Origin: JAIRVZ01 sp031553415
GTDB lineage: Bacteria > Bacteroidota > Bacteroidia > Bacteroidales > Azobacteroidaceae
Reading direction: 5' to 3'
Assembly: GCA_031553415.1 (NCBI GenBank)
Contig: JAVBLO010000007.1
Coordinates: forward strand, 1 to 64,000
DNA length: 64,000 nt
The notes beneath the pieces are model-generated. The model was not told where the DNA came from. It did no database searches and saw only the letters and a list, made by a program, of their open reading frames with translations. Shown in pieces: positions 33,451-44,900 of the stretch. The first letter of the stretch is position 1, and each line of letters starts with the position of its first letter. Position numbers and translations under genes: made by a program.

Positions 33451-35031
33451 TCATTTAGGAACTTCCGGTATCTCGATTGTATCGTTGATATCGGAAGTTT
33501 CTTTTTCCAGGATGTTCATCAATTTATCCTGTAGTTTTTTATATTCCGGACGGCCATATAAATTATTCATTTCTTTGGGGTCATTTTGCAAATCATACAT
33601 TTCCCACGCATTAATGTCATAATAGAAATGAATCAGCTTATAATGATCGGTACGGATGCCATTATGCCTTTTCACGCTGTGTTCAGCGGGATATTCGTAA
33701 TAATGGTAATATACGGCTTCACGCCAATCTTCAGGAGTTTTTCCTTCATGAGACAAGACAGGTAGAAGCGATTTCCCCTGCATGTCTTTGGGAATATTTA
33801 TGCCTGCCAAATCTAAAAAAGTCGGGGCAAAGTCAACATTCATCGAAAGGGCTGAAGTCACGCTGCCCTGTTTGATTATTTTGGGTAAACGCATAACAAG
33901 TGGCATCCGTTGACATTCTTCATACATGAAACGTTTGTCAAAAAAGCCATGCTCGCCCAGAAAGAAACCTTGATCGGAAGTATAAACAATAAGTGTATTA
34001 TCCAATTCTCCTGTAGATTGTAAATAATCAAGAACCCGGCCGATATTTTCATCAACTGCTTTGGCTGTAGCCAAATAATCACGTATATACTGCTGGTATT
34101 TCCAACTCACTAATTCTTTACCTGTCATTTTCTTTGAATGGAATTCGGCAATACGTGGAGCATAGGCCTTGTTCCAATTTACTTTTTCTTCTTCTGTCAT
34201 CCGATTATAAACTCCCTGGAAACCTTTATCAGGAAAATCCGGAGAAGCCAATTCCTCAGGAGTTGCTAGTTTGAAGTCCCAATAGTTTTGTAATGTGTGG
34301 GCGATATTCATGTCCTGTTCTTTGGGTGCAGCGCTTCGGGTGGCAAAGTCATCAAATAAATTGTCGGGTTCCGGAAAAACCGAATCGTTAAAAATGCCCA
34401 AATGACGCTGAGCTGGCATCCAATTCCGGTGTGGCGCTTTTTGATGTAACATCATAGCGAACGGCTTATCAGAGTTTTTGTTTTTTAGCCATTCGATCGC
34501 CTTGTCAGTTATAAGATCAGTGACATAACCTTTCTCGACAATCATTTTCCCATTTTCCCAAAATTCAGGTTGGTAATATTCTCCCTGTTGGTTTTGTTTG
34601 CCAAGAACACTCCAGTAATCAAATCCCTGCGGTTCGGAAATCAAATGCCATTTTCCAAAAATAGCTGTTTGATAACCATTTTCCCTTAAAATCTTCGGGA
34701 AAGTCTGCTGATTGCCATTAAAAACAGACGAATTATCTTTAAATCCATTTGCATGACTGAATTTTCCGGTTAAGATGCAAGCGCGGGAAGGGCCTGATAA
34801 TGCATTGGTTGCATAACAATTATCGAAACGGATGCCTTCATTGGCAATCCTGTCGATATTGGGTGTAGTTGTTAACTTACTGCCATACGCACTGATTGCT
34901 TGTGTAGTATGGTCATCAGTCATGATGAACAGGATATTAGGCCGACCGGGATCCTGTTGCTTTGCTTCTTTGCCTTTACAAGCTACTAATGCCAAAGGAA
35001 TGAGTGGCAATGAATTTACTGAATATTTCAT
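33451..35031 (-). CDS. S-type sulfatase (GAG-type), lipoprotein
   Basis: This 526-aa protein has a lipobox (LVAC, Cys18). The alkaline-phosphatase-fold sulfatase core holds metal ligands MTDD (39-40) and the formylglycine motif SGPSRACILTG, with Ser79 as the modified residue, so anSME-type maturation is needed. YTSDQGFFLGEHG lies near 350-362. Family members beside PL12/GH88 genes act on N-acetylglucosamine 6-sulfate (S1_11-like); that specificity is inferred from context. The stop codon is adjacent to the converging barrel gene stop at 33449. Confidence 0.88.
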   Translation of the reverse strand: MKYSVNSLPLIPLALVACKGKEAKQQDPGRPNILFIMTDDHTTQAISAYGSKLTTTPNIDRIANEGIRFDNCYATNALSGPSRACILTGKFSHANGFKDNSSVFNGNQQTFPKILRENGYQTAIFGKWHLISEPQGFDYWSVLGKQNQQGEYYQPEFWENGKMIVEKGYVTDLITDKAIEWLKNKNSDKPFAMMLHQKAPHRNWMPAQRHLGIFNDSVFPEPDNLFDDFATRSAAPKEQDMNIAHTLQNYWDFKLATPEELASPDFPDKGFQGVYNRMTEEEKVNWNKAYAPRIAEFHSKKMTGKELVSWKYQQYIRDYLATAKAVDENIGRVLDYLQSTGELDNTLIVYTSDQGFFLGEHGFFDKRFMYEECQRMPLVMRLPKIIKQGSVTSALSMNVDFAPTFLDLAGINIPKDMQGKSLLPVLSHEGKTPEDWREAVYYHYYEYPAEHSVKRHNGIRTDHYKLIHFYYDINAWEMYDLQNDPKEMNNLYGRPEYKKLQDKLMNILEKETSDINDTIEIPEVPK

Positions 35032-35092
35032 TGGTACTTATGTATTTACTTGGTTTTAGAATGAAACAAAACTAATCAATTTCACCACAATT

Positions 35093-38000
35093 TCACCTTC
35101 CTTTATAATATATTTTTTGACAAACATACTGTTCCTTATTAAACAATGAAATCAGGAAAATGCCTGCCGGCAAACCATTCATAGGAATATAATGCTGTTG
35201 ATATATACTTTTTTTTTCATCTATTTTTCTTCCGGATACATCAGTCAAAACATAACTGAAAGGTTCATTTCCGATAGATTGTACAACATAGCCATTCTCC
35301 GAAGGAAAACACTTGAAATAATCATTTGTCACAACCGTTTGAATGCTGCTTGACGGATTTTTCAACCTGACTTTATAGCTTTTTCCTTCCTTAACGACAG
35401 CGCTTATAACTGTTGTGCTTCCATTTGATTGAACCTGAACCCCGTCATCGCCCTCAACCAATTCATAATTTCCGGTTAATTCCATTTCATAATTAAATGA
35501 ATCTCCCGGAGTAGAAACGGCTTCATCTGATAAGCTATCGCTATTATTTGCAGTTGCCTGCCACATATCGGGGTCGGAGAAAACAATATCTATAAAATCA
35601 TGTTCTTTCAGTAAAACCAAAGAAGGAGAATTAACCCGTTTTACTAATCCATAATCCAAATTATCACCCGCTTTGAAAATCGCTAATGCTGTAGTTTTGG
35701 ATTGCGGTTCATAAATGTAATGTGCGTTAGCATCACGTCGCTTGATTTCAATTCCTTTCAAGATGGTGTCATCTTCGCCAAGCGGCAACATGCCATACTG
35801 ATAAACAGTATTGGCAGGAGCCAAACCATGGTTGATATAGGCAGTAACCAATGAATTAGAGAATTCGATATTCACTTTGCCAGTTGAAAATATCTGATAT
35901 ACATTGCCATAATTGTCAGTAATAACCGGCTTGCTTAATTCTGTCTGATTTTGAGTGACTATATTTCCATTTACCTTTACCGACTCTATTCCGGGAGAAA
36001 AAGCATTTTGAAACAAGGTTGTTTCGGTATAATGGCGGGTGTCTTCGTTGTATATATTACTTCCAAGACATAAAATAGTATTTCCAATCACAAACACCGA
36101 TTTTCTCGCCCGGAAAGTATTATCGAAAGTCTGGTCGGAAAGCCTCATGGAGAAAAACGCAATATTATCATCCATTGTCACTCCACCAAGAAAAGCATCT
36201 GCCGAAAAATTCCGGTATTTCCCTGAATTGGCTACATCTAATTCACCGGCCGAAAGATTTTTGGTAGTAGTTCCAGGCAAGCGGCTCCAATTCCAACCAT
36301 TTACTGATGAATTGAAACTTTTTTGTTTGGTATTGAGATTAGTCCATTCGATGTGTCCATTACTCAGATATCTTCCATAAGGATTTTCAGAGTTGGTTGC
36401 TTCATAATCCCAGATATATTTGCTCATCCCTTTGACGGAAAGTGCCCATTGAGGCCGTTTGACTGCCAGTAAGCCTGCGAACGGCTGAAATAAAGCTCCG
36501 GTTTGAGGTTCTTCTGCTGTGCCAGACAAAGCAGCCACCCGTACCATTGCTTCAACTTCACCTATGGTAGATTGAAAAGTTATATCGGTTGAGGCTCTGT
36601 TTATCATTCGTTTCAGAGGATCAACATCAGGTTTCCACAAACGTTTGAATGCAGCAGTTAATTCCACATCGGGATTTTCTTTTGACAGAATAAGGTACGC
36701 AAATGCAGGGAGCAAACCATCCAATGCTGTGTTGCCTTCCGGAAAACGACCGGAAGTAGAAACCGGAACATTATAACCAGCGCTTATAAACCGGAAAGTC
36801 AAAAGTGATTGTTTCAATCGATTGTATATTTCTTCTGACAAAGCAAAAGGCGTATCATGCAACAGATAATAAACCAAACATGCACTATATAAAGCCTGCG
36901 GATAGTAGGAACTATAATACACTCCCCGGTGATGATAGCCCGAACCATCAGGTTTAAAAACATCCAAATAACCATGCGCTTCTGAATATGCATTATTTAA
37001 CGATTCCACAAAAGCTTGTATGTAAGCAAATTTTGCATTGTCATTTGTAAGGCTTAAAGCATATATCAACCGTGCAATATGTAGTGTGCGAACATCGTCA
37101 GTGTTTACCTCTATGTTGTTTTGGAAGCAAGTTCCAATAAGTGAAAACCAGTTCAGGGTATTTAGTTCGCGGTTCAAGCGATCATTTCCCAAATTATTTC
37201 TTAAAAGGAAAAAACCGTAAAAATAACCTGCGGAACGTAATTTTTCAAAACGCAGAGTACCTGTTGCGCTTCCGTCGGCCCAACCCTGGTTGTTCATCCA
37301 ATCGAATATTTGTAAAGCAGCATCAAGGCTTGCTGTATTATTATTTTTACGATAATCATAAGCCAATTGTATCAGGTATTGCTCGTTGATATCGCGGAAG
37401 CGGGTAATTTCAGTTCCATCTATTTTTGTTCCGTTAAACTGCTGGAATAGTCCGGGGCCTGTTACTGTTCCGTCGGTTTCTGTTGTTAAATCAAGCAGAG
37501 GAATTTTATCCCGTCCTCTTTTGACATAATTATTAAAAGCTGTAGTCCGTTGTTTTACATAGGTATTTGAAACATATTCTCCTGTTGAGAAAAACCATGT
37601 TTCCAATCTGTCGGCGATAGTTTGCAAAGCGGCCAGCCGTGTGGCATCGGGAGCCACCGGAAACAAAGTAGGATTAGCGTTTTTTGCGGAGAGAAAATTA
37701 TCCAGGTTGTTTGGTTGTACAGAATATTGAAAATCACTCATCCGTTCCCACGATACATCGGTTGAAAATTCGAGATAATCAATATATAATTGTCCCGAAC
37801 CGGAATCCGGTGCGCCAAGTACCATTTGAGTGAGTTCGGTACTGTCATGTCCCATATCACCATAAAAACGCGCCCAAACGCATCGCCAGCCTTTAAAATT
37901 TAGTTTTACAGGCAGATTGCATTTTTGTATACCTGAAGCATTCCGGAAAATCACATTCAATTGTTGATTGATTGCGACAGGGTTATATATCCAAAATGTA

Positions 38001-38260
38001 ACTCCTCCATTACTATTTTGACTGGAAGAGAAAAGATTTGAGGGATTGGTAATTGTACAAGTTGAGTTAGCTGTCCAATTCCATTGGAGCGATTTTGTAC
38101 CTAATTTATAACGCTCGGAACTTACCTGGAGATTTCCAGAAAAATCTGAAGGAACGATTCCGTCTTCAAAAGAATATATGGCGGCAAAGGTATTTTTTGA
38201 AATGCCGAACAGTATGGTTGTAATTATAATATAATGTAAATACTTCATTGTTATTCTCAT
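35093..38260 (-). CDS. PL8 chondroitin-sulfate-ABC-lyase-like enzyme with T9SS tail
   Basis: This 1055-aa protein has a signal peptide; Met5 at 38248 is an equally good start. It has the chondroitinase-ABC order: an N-terminal beta-sandwich lyase_N domain (about 27-170), then a helical catalytic domain. GYHHRGVYYSSYYPQAL (His near 440) aligns with the HxGxYxxY region of the P. vulgaris enzyme, and GRFPEGNTALDG lies later in the domain. Beta-sheet domains follow. The last ~75 residues (SYVLTDVSGRKID, LPAGIFLISL) fit a T9SS type A sorting domain. It should cleave chondroitin/dermatan-type chains by beta-elimination. Confidence 0.85.
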   Translation of the reverse strand: MRITMKYLHYIIITTILFGISKNTFAAIYSFEDGIVPSDFSGNLQVSSERYKLGTKSLQWNWTANSTCTITNPSNLFSSSQNSNGGVTFWIYNPVAINQQLNVIFRNASGIQKCNLPVKLNFKGWRCVWARFYGDMGHDSTELTQMVLGAPDSGSGQLYIDYLEFSTDVSWERMSDFQYSVQPNNLDNFLSAKNANPTLFPVAPDATRLAALQTIADRLETWFFSTGEYVSNTYVKQRTTAFNNYVKRGRDKIPLLDLTTETDGTVTGPGLFQQFNGTKIDGTEITRFRDINEQYLIQLAYDYRKNNNTASLDAALQIFDWMNNQGWADGSATGTLRFEKLRSAGYFYGFFLLRNNLGNDRLNRELNTLNWFSLIGTCFQNNIEVNTDDVRTLHIARLIYALSLTNDNAKFAYIQAFVESLNNAYSEAHGYLDVFKPDGSGYHHRGVYYSSYYPQALYSACLVYYLLHDTPFALSEEIYNRLKQSLLTFRFISAGYNVPVSTSGRFPEGNTALDGLLPAFAYLILSKENPDVELTAAFKRLWKPDVDPLKRMINRASTDITFQSTIGEVEAMVRVAALSGTAEEPQTGALFQPFAGLLAVKRPQWALSVKGMSKYIWDYEATNSENPYGRYLSNGHIEWTNLNTKQKSFNSSVNGWNWSRLPGTTTKNLSAGELDVANSGKYRNFSADAFLGGVTMDDNIAFFSMRLSDQTFDNTFRARKSVFVIGNTILCLGSNIYNEDTRHYTETTLFQNAFSPGIESVKVNGNIVTQNQTELSKPVITDNYGNVYQIFSTGKVNIEFSNSLVTAYINHGLAPANTVYQYGMLPLGEDDTILKGIEIKRRDANAHYIYEPQSKTTALAIFKAGDNLDYGLVKRVNSPSLVLLKEHDFIDIVFSDPDMWQATANNSDSLSDEAVSTPGDSFNYEMELTGNYELVEGDDGVQVQSNGSTTVISAVVKEGKSYKVRLKNPSSSIQTVVTNDYFKCFPSENGYVVQSIGNEPFSYVLTDVSGRKIDEKKSIYQQHYIPMNGLPAGIFLISLFNKEQYVCQKIYYKGR

Positions 38261-38261
38261 T

Positions 38262-38530
38262 TGAAATTCTTCTTCCTTTGGGAGGTTTCACTATAAAAGG
38301 AATACGGATAACTTCTGGATTTACCGTAGGCATATTCACAAATTTCATACGGATTGAGGAAAGAAGCAAGCAAAAATATGTGTTTACTTCCTTTTCCCCG
38401 GATATAAGGAGTGCACGATTCAACCGCTACATTATCATCTATGTTGCAAACCTTATGGAATCCGGTTCCTTCTTCCGGAATATTAACTTGTGGAATATGC
38501 CATTTACCTACATACAAATAAAACTCTCTG
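38262..38530 (-). pseudogene. Sulfatase fragment, frameshifted
   Basis: The frame read leftwards from about 38530 gives YVGKWHIP, GTGFHKVCNIDD, CTPYIRGKG and FLLASFLNPYEICEYA, a recognisable middle section of an alkaline-phosphatase-fold sulfatase. Near 38330 the homology appears to continue in another frame (PTVNPEVIRIPFIVKPPKG). The N-terminal formylglycine region and the C-terminus are absent. It is a decayed remnant between the two lyase genes. Confidence 0.7.
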
Positions 38531-38548
38531 TTCTCCCTGTCTCCATGG

Positions 38549-40528
38549 TTAATAATTAACTTTTAAATCATATTTCTTTTTTCCGGTACTCAATTTAACT
38601 TCAACTCCTTTTTCGGAAAATTGTTTGTTAACGAATTCAGCTTTGATTTCCGGTGCCGATTTCTCGTCAGCTACAGGATAAATAACTGTGATAAAACGGG
38701 TTGGAGTATCATTGTTTTTGTTTGCCATAAATGAATAAGCCGTCCGTTTAACTTTCTGGCGGTAAGCGTATGACACCCAACCTTCTTCTTCAACCATTAC
38801 CATTTTCTGAGGGCTGAAACATTTCACAAGGATATTGTTTCCATCGTCGAATTGCGTAACAGCGGTGAAATCCGATTCATCCAGCTTGATTTTTCCTTCA
38901 CACATCTGATAATGAACGGCTACATTACCCTTAGCTGTTCCATAAGCTTCGTCTACAATAACAAAGAATTCTTTATCAACGAAAAATACAGAACGGCGGT
39001 GATTCAAATTCTTGTAACTTGGGTTTTCATAAGCTAAAACATCCAGATTTTCACTTGTTTTCCAATATAGACATTTAGAGTCGGTAGAATCCAGATTCGC
39101 ATTGTTCAATGTTAGCGTTTTATGAACCATCGTCTGGCGGAACCAATCGCGTTCTTTCTGCACTTTATCATCTCCTCCATAAACATAACTACCTGAATCA
39201 GGGAAGAAATTGCGTTTATTGATATATAATTCGAAAGTCCCGTTATCGGGCTGGCAATGCCAGAATGCAGGAGGTCCGGCTTTCAGTACCATTTGTGTGG
39301 CATCGGTTTTCCACCCGTTACGGAACACATAAAATCCTGAAGTTTTATATGCTTTAGACAAATTATCCGGGGGAGTTCCTTTCTTACCTTCTGTAGCCAT
39401 GTAAAGGATAGCAGTATTATTTGGAAAAACTTTCAGCCAATCGCGATAATTTTTCAACATCTCTTGTTTGGTATCCAGTTTGGCGTCGCTGAACATCGGA
39501 TTCGTATAATCAGGGAAGAAACAATTAACCACCCACATAATCATGGACTCAACAGTATCCAAGTAGTTTTGAGGAAATTCATTCCGGAAGCCATTTGCAT
39601 CGGCAATGCGGATAGCTTTACAAAAGATATTGATTGCTGCCAGATGGTAATGCGGGTCAAGCTCATATTGCATTCCATCATCATAAACCTGTATTTTTAT
39701 TTCTTTGTTGAGTACGTCGATTCCGCTTTTTCTCCAGGTAGCAGCATCTTTCAGTTCGGGGAAAAATGCACCGGCATAAATCATCCTTTGTGCTTCGAAA
39801 AGCAAATGATTACCTTGGTCAGAATAATTATGGATAATATAATCAGCATGTTTATTGTAATTAACTAAAAATTGAGTCAAGAATTCAGGTGTGAAATTGG
39901 GAGAGCTTTCAAAAAGCAAAAACTGTATAGTCTGATCTTGAAGCCTGTTGCTGATTTCAAGCGGCCGCCAGGCAAAACGCACATTTTCCCAATCGTTTTT
40001 TTCTTGCTCTGTAGCACCTGGTCCAGGTTTACTGACCAATGGATTTTTTTTAATCCAGTCCATGTATTGAGCCACCCATTCTTTGGCATATTTTTCATTT
40101 TTGCTGATGTAATACGCTTTTCCCATGGGAGTCCACCATTTCGTACGGTGCAATTGCCAACGCAATTCATTGTCTTTTACCGGCCAGTATCTCCAATCGA
40201 TATCTTCTCCATAATTGAAAGAAGGTTGGTAGCCTTTATGTACAAAGAAGGTATGTTTCAAACCATCGTCAGCCCACTTTTGTTCTTCGGGAGTAATTTT
40301 CACATTATTCAGGTTGATATCCGGATGATTGATACCTTTCCTGTGACGGTAATAATCCAGCAAAGCTTTGGCTGCATCTTTGTCGTTTCCGGCTTCGTGC
40401 AACGATTTTACTTTTTCCAAACCGGGATAATTCAAATCAAGAATTTGGAAAACCTCTTTGTTTAATTCCTGTGCTTTCATACTTCCCAGAAGCAGAAATA
40501 AGGCGAATAATATTGTTATTTTTTTCAT
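38549..40528 (-). CDS. PL12 heparan-sulfate lyase (heparinase III-like)
   Basis: This 659-aa protein has a signal peptide (to about 19, MKAQ). It reads closely like heparinase III of Bacteroides BT4657 type: FFVHKGYQPSFNYGEDIDW, RFAWRPLEISNRLQDQT and FWHCQPDNGTFELY are all present. Candidate catalytic residues are Asn240 (SDQGNHLLF), Tyr294 (DPHYHLAA) and His424 (FWHCQ). The enzyme cuts low-sulfated heparan sulfate by beta-elimination, giving unsaturated disaccharides for the GH88 enzyme encoded 10 bp upstream. Periplasmic location is expected. Confidence 0.93.
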   Translation of the reverse strand: MKKITILFALFLLLGSMKAQELNKEVFQILDLNYPGLEKVKSLHEAGNDKDAAKALLDYYRHRKGINHPDINLNNVKITPEEQKWADDGLKHTFFVHKGYQPSFNYGEDIDWRYWPVKDNELRWQLHRTKWWTPMGKAYYISKNEKYAKEWVAQYMDWIKKNPLVSKPGPGATEQEKNDWENVRFAWRPLEISNRLQDQTIQFLLFESSPNFTPEFLTQFLVNYNKHADYIIHNYSDQGNHLLFEAQRMIYAGAFFPELKDAATWRKSGIDVLNKEIKIQVYDDGMQYELDPHYHLAAINIFCKAIRIADANGFRNEFPQNYLDTVESMIMWVVNCFFPDYTNPMFSDAKLDTKQEMLKNYRDWLKVFPNNTAILYMATEGKKGTPPDNLSKAYKTSGFYVFRNGWKTDATQMVLKAGPPAFWHCQPDNGTFELYINKRNFFPDSGSYVYGGDDKVQKERDWFRQTMVHKTLTLNNANLDSTDSKCLYWKTSENLDVLAYENPSYKNLNHRRSVFFVDKEFFVIVDEAYGTAKGNVAVHYQMCEGKIKLDESDFTAVTQFDDGNNILVKCFSPQKMVMVEEEGWVSYAYRQKVKRTAYSFMANKNNDTPTRFITVIYPVADEKSAPEIKAEFVNKQFSEKGVEVKLSTGKKKYDLKVNY

Positions 40529-40538
40529 CTTTTTAACA

Positions 40539-41732
40539 TCATGATTTTACCGGATACGGTATTTTTTTTAAATCAAAATATCTTTTCAATGCTTCCAGAT
40601 AGTAATAATCTGCATAATTCAAAGGTGTATCAATTTCGGAATTAGCAGGAAGATGCCCGACAGAATGCATCAATATAAATCCATGATTGGTACCGGGCTT
40701 TGCCAGATAAGCATCCGACGAAAGCGATTTCAGGATTTCTTCCGCATAGTTGAAATATTTTGTGCCATCTTTAACCATAGTACTTAACTCCAATAAAGCC
40801 GATGCAGTAACTGCCGCTGCTGAAGCATCTCTTGGAGCATTTGGTATATCCGGGGCATTGTAATCCCAATATGGGACCTTATCAGCAGGTATTGACGGAT
40901 TATTCATAATGAATGCAGCAATTTTTTCTGCCATTCCAAGATAATCAGTTTTCTGAGTTTCCCTGAAGCATAATGTGTATCCATAGAGCCCCCATGCTTG
41001 TCCGCGCGCCCAGGCCGAACTGTCGGCATATCCCTGGAAAGTTCCTTTGCTTTCCACACCTCCGGTTTTCCGGTCATAGCTAATCACATGATACGAACTC
41101 ATATCTTCACGGTAATGATTTTTCATTGTTGTATCCGCATGTTTCATTGCTATTTCCTTATACTTCGGATTTCCGGTATATTTACTTGCAAAAAACAATA
41201 ATTCAAGATTCATCATATTATCTATGATAACCGGATAACTCCAATCTCCAAAATCCCATGAGCGGATAGTTTTTGTGGTATCATTATAGCGGGAAATCAA
41301 ACTATTAGCTGTTTCTATTAAAATAGGCGGAATCGTGTCGTTCTTCGTTATCCGGTATTCATTTCCATAGCTGCAATACATCATGAATCCCAAATCATGG
41401 GTATCTTTGTAATCTTTCAGGTTGTATAATAAAGCAGTATATTTCCCGGCTTCGGTTTTAAAAAAATTGTCACCGGTCAATTCATATTCATACCATAAAC
41501 TTCCTGGAAAAAATCCACTTGTCCAGTCATACAAGTTTTCCAGCCGGACTTCTCCGTTTTTCACCGAACGCGGAAGTTTGCCAGTTCCATCACAAGCCTT
41601 CACCAATGTTTTCAGTTGCACAGAAGCAACTTCCACTGCATTCGTTGCCCATTCATATTCCTTGTTTTTTTCAGAACAGGAAAACAATATTCCTAATCCG
41701 GCAAGCATCATGAGATAAATTTTATTTTTCAT
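40539..41732 (-). CDS. GH88 unsaturated glucuronyl hydrolase, lipoprotein
   Basis: This 397-aa protein has a lipobox (LFSC, Cys19). It has the (alpha/alpha)6 barrel signature with Asp113 in THDLGFMM and Asp171 in VIIDNMMNLELLF, the acidic pair used by the family. WARGQAWGLYGYTLC and DASAAAVTASALLEL follow. It removes the unsaturated uronic acid left by PL12 or PL8 lyases. It lies 10 bp upstream of the PL12 gene, in one operon. Confidence 0.92.
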   Translation of the reverse strand: MKNKIYLMMLAGLGILFSCSEKNKEYEWATNAVEVASVQLKTLVKACDGTGKLPRSVKNGEVRLENLYDWTSGFFPGSLWYEYELTGDNFFKTEAGKYTALLYNLKDYKDTHDLGFMMYCSYGNEYRITKNDTIPPILIETANSLISRYNDTTKTIRSWDFGDWSYPVIIDNMMNLELLFFASKYTGNPKYKEIAMKHADTTMKNHYREDMSSYHVISYDRKTGGVESKGTFQGYADSSAWARGQAWGLYGYTLCFRETQKTDYLGMAEKIAAFIMNNPSIPADKVPYWDYNAPDIPNAPRDASAAAVTASALLELSTMVKDGTKYFNYAEEILKSLSSDAYLAKPGTNHGFILMHSVGHLPANSEIDTPLNYADYYYLEALKRYFDLKKIPYPVKS

Positions 41733-41937
41733 GTTTTAGCAATTAAATTGTGTTCAATTTCATTTTGCAATATTACAACCAACCGGCCTGTATTTTATCC
41801 AAGAATGTTGAATGTTATAAAGATTAGGTATCCGGATATTTTGTTTTTGTTTCAAATAATTGCAATTTTGTTTTATTTCTATTTTAACAGGTGCAAATGG
41901 GGCTCAAATCGTTCCCTTCTAATCTGTCAAGGTAGAA

Positions 41938-44900
41938 TTACAAGTTACCTTCTTTTACATAATCAGTAGGCAATACACCAAAATATTTTTTGAAACTGGT
42001 TGTGAAATACGAAGGGGTATTAAACCCAACCATAGTGCTGATTTCGGCAATAGAATATCTTCCGTCTTTCAGCAACTGGCAGGCATGGCTGAAACGGATT
42101 TTGCGGATAAAATCAATAGTTGATTCACCGGTAATGGCTTTTAGCTTCAAATGCAGGTTGGAACGGCTCATACCGATTTCTTTACAAAATTCATCTACCG
42201 AAAATTCAGAATTGTTGAGGTTTCTTTCGACAATATTTTTCGCTTTTTCCAATAATTCCTTATCCATCGCATTGAAAGTGACTTTTTCAGGGTCGATTTC
42301 CAATGTCTGCGAATAATGTTCCAGCATCCGGCGTTTTGCTTTAAGCATGTTTTGGACTTTTGCTTTTAAAATAGACAGATTAAAGGGTTTGTTTACATAA
42401 TCGTCGGCTCCGGCGGCAAGACCCTCCAGCTCGTCTTGCTGATTGGTTTTAGCAGTTAATATAATAATAGGAATATGGGAGGTACGGATATTCTGTTTTA
42501 TAGCTTTACAAAGTTTTATACCGTCCATTACCGGAAGCATCAAATCCGTAATAATTATATTGATATCATTTTCTTTAATGATTTTCAGAGCTTCTTCCCC
42601 ATCACTTGCAGTTTTAATATTGGCAATTTCTTTTAAATTAAACTGTAAATAATCCCTGACTTCAGTATCATCTTCTACTATCAGTAAACATGGTTTGTTT
42701 TCATCAATTTCCGGATTTTCCTTATTTTCTTCAGGCATTCTAATCAGGTTAATTTCTTCTTCGGAAATGCTTCTATGAACAATTTCGTTTTGCGTATCAA
42801 TTATCTCGTTTTCATTATAAACATTTTTATCCTGAGGAAAATAAATATAAAAATCGGTTCCTTTCCCCGGCTCGCTTTTCACTTCTATTTTTCCATGATG
42901 CAGTTCCATTAACCGTTTCACAAGTGATAGTCCGATACCGGTACCGATACTATCGGCATTTACCTGGTAGAAACGCTCAAAAATCCGTTTTAGTTGTTCT
43001 TCTGTAAGTCCGCAGCCAGTATCACTGATTTGTAAGATGAAATTTTTATCTTTTTCATACAGGCAGACATCTATTTTTCCACCTTCGGGAGTAAATTTAA
43101 AAGCATTTGAAAGTAAATTATTCAACACCAATTCAAAATAATGCGGGTCATAAATCAATTGTTTATTATCAGTATCATTTTCTAATATAAAATCGATTTT
43201 TTTCTGTTTTGCCAATCTTTCAAACATGGCCATGCTTTCTTCCACCTGATGGGTCGGATTTTTCTTTGTGGCTTTTAATTCAAAAACTCCAAGTTCCGCA
43301 CGCCGGTAATCCATCAGTTGATTCACCAGATGCAACAGTTTATTGGTATTTCTTTGCACGATTTTTAATTGTTCCCTTGTCCATTTGTCGGTAATACGGT
43401 TTATCATTTCCTGTATGGGAGATATAATCAATGAAAGGGGGGTTCGGAATTCATGGGATATATTGATGAAAAAACGTAATTTCATCTGGTTTATTTCTTC
43501 CATTTTTTCCTTTTCCAAACGTTCCATATTCAATTGATTTTTCATCGATTCTTTATAACGTATAAACCTGAATATTACATAAATAATGATAAGAGCCAAC
43601 AACATGAAAACCAAGCGCGCCCATGCAGTTTGCCACCAATGAGGCAGCACTTTTATTTTCAAAACTGTCGGGGTATTGTCCCACATACCGTCGCTGTTGG
43701 CGGCTTTCACGCTGAAAACATAATCGTCATGCGGGAGAAAAGAATATGAAACTGTGCGGATGTCGGAAGTATAATTCCAGTCTTTTTCGAAAGGCTCTAA
43801 TTTGTAAGCAAAAGTGTTATGCTTGGCTGAAAGGAAGTTGGGCACAGTAAATGTAAGGCTGAAGGAAGATTGCGAGGGAGTCAGTTCCAAAAATGAAGTA
43901 TCGCTGATATCTTTTTCCAGAATACCGGTATCATCGCCGGGTAATACCGGTTTGTTAAACAGGTTCAATTGTGTAATGATAACATGTGGAGTAAACGGAT
44001 TATCTTCAAGGCTTTCTGGATAAAAATAGGTAATGCCGTTGATTCCTCCGAAATACATTTCGCCGTTTGAGGTTTTGCAATAAGAATAATTATTGAACTG
44101 GTCGCTTTGAATGCCATCCATCAAAGTGTAATTCCTGAATTTCCCGGTTTCGGGAATGAAACACGACAACCCTTTGTTTGTGCTGAGCCAAAGCCTTCCA
44201 TAACTATCTTGTAAAATACCGAAAACCGTATTGTTGGGTAGTCCGTCTTCTGTCGTGTAAGTGTAGAATGATTGCTTTTCTTCGTCAAATAAATTAAGCC
44301 CATTAGAGGTTCCAATCCAAATGCGATTTTTATTGTCTTCCATGATACAATTGACAAATTCTCCCTGCCTTGAAGTTGATGCTTCATTATTCCCAATATA
44401 ATGAGATAATTTTTCATCTGTAAAAGAATAAATAAAAGAGCCGGTTTCAGTTCCAATCCACATCCGGTTTTTACTGTCGGCATACAAAAAATAGATATTC
44501 TTTTTATCAAGTGTTTGTTTCGAGCCATTATTCTCGGATAGGGGCTCTATCATTTGTGTCTGCGGGTTAAAAACCATCAGTCCGTAGAGTGTTCCAACCC
44601 AGATTTTTTTGTCGGGGGCTAAAGCAAAAGAATACACATTATTACTTTTCAACAGGCTGTTTTGCGTTGTAAAATGTTTGAAAGCGCCGGTACTCCGGTT
44701 CAAAATGCTGATACCTCCGCCATGTGAACCTATATATACATGGTTATCATTTACAAGAATTGCTTTGATATTATTGGATAATAATAATCCGTTTGAATAT
44801 TCGTCGGCTGTATAATAAGTAAAATGCTTTTTATCAACATCATATACATTGATTCCATTGTCGTTAGTTCCAATCCAAAGTTCGCCGGGATGGCTTTCAA

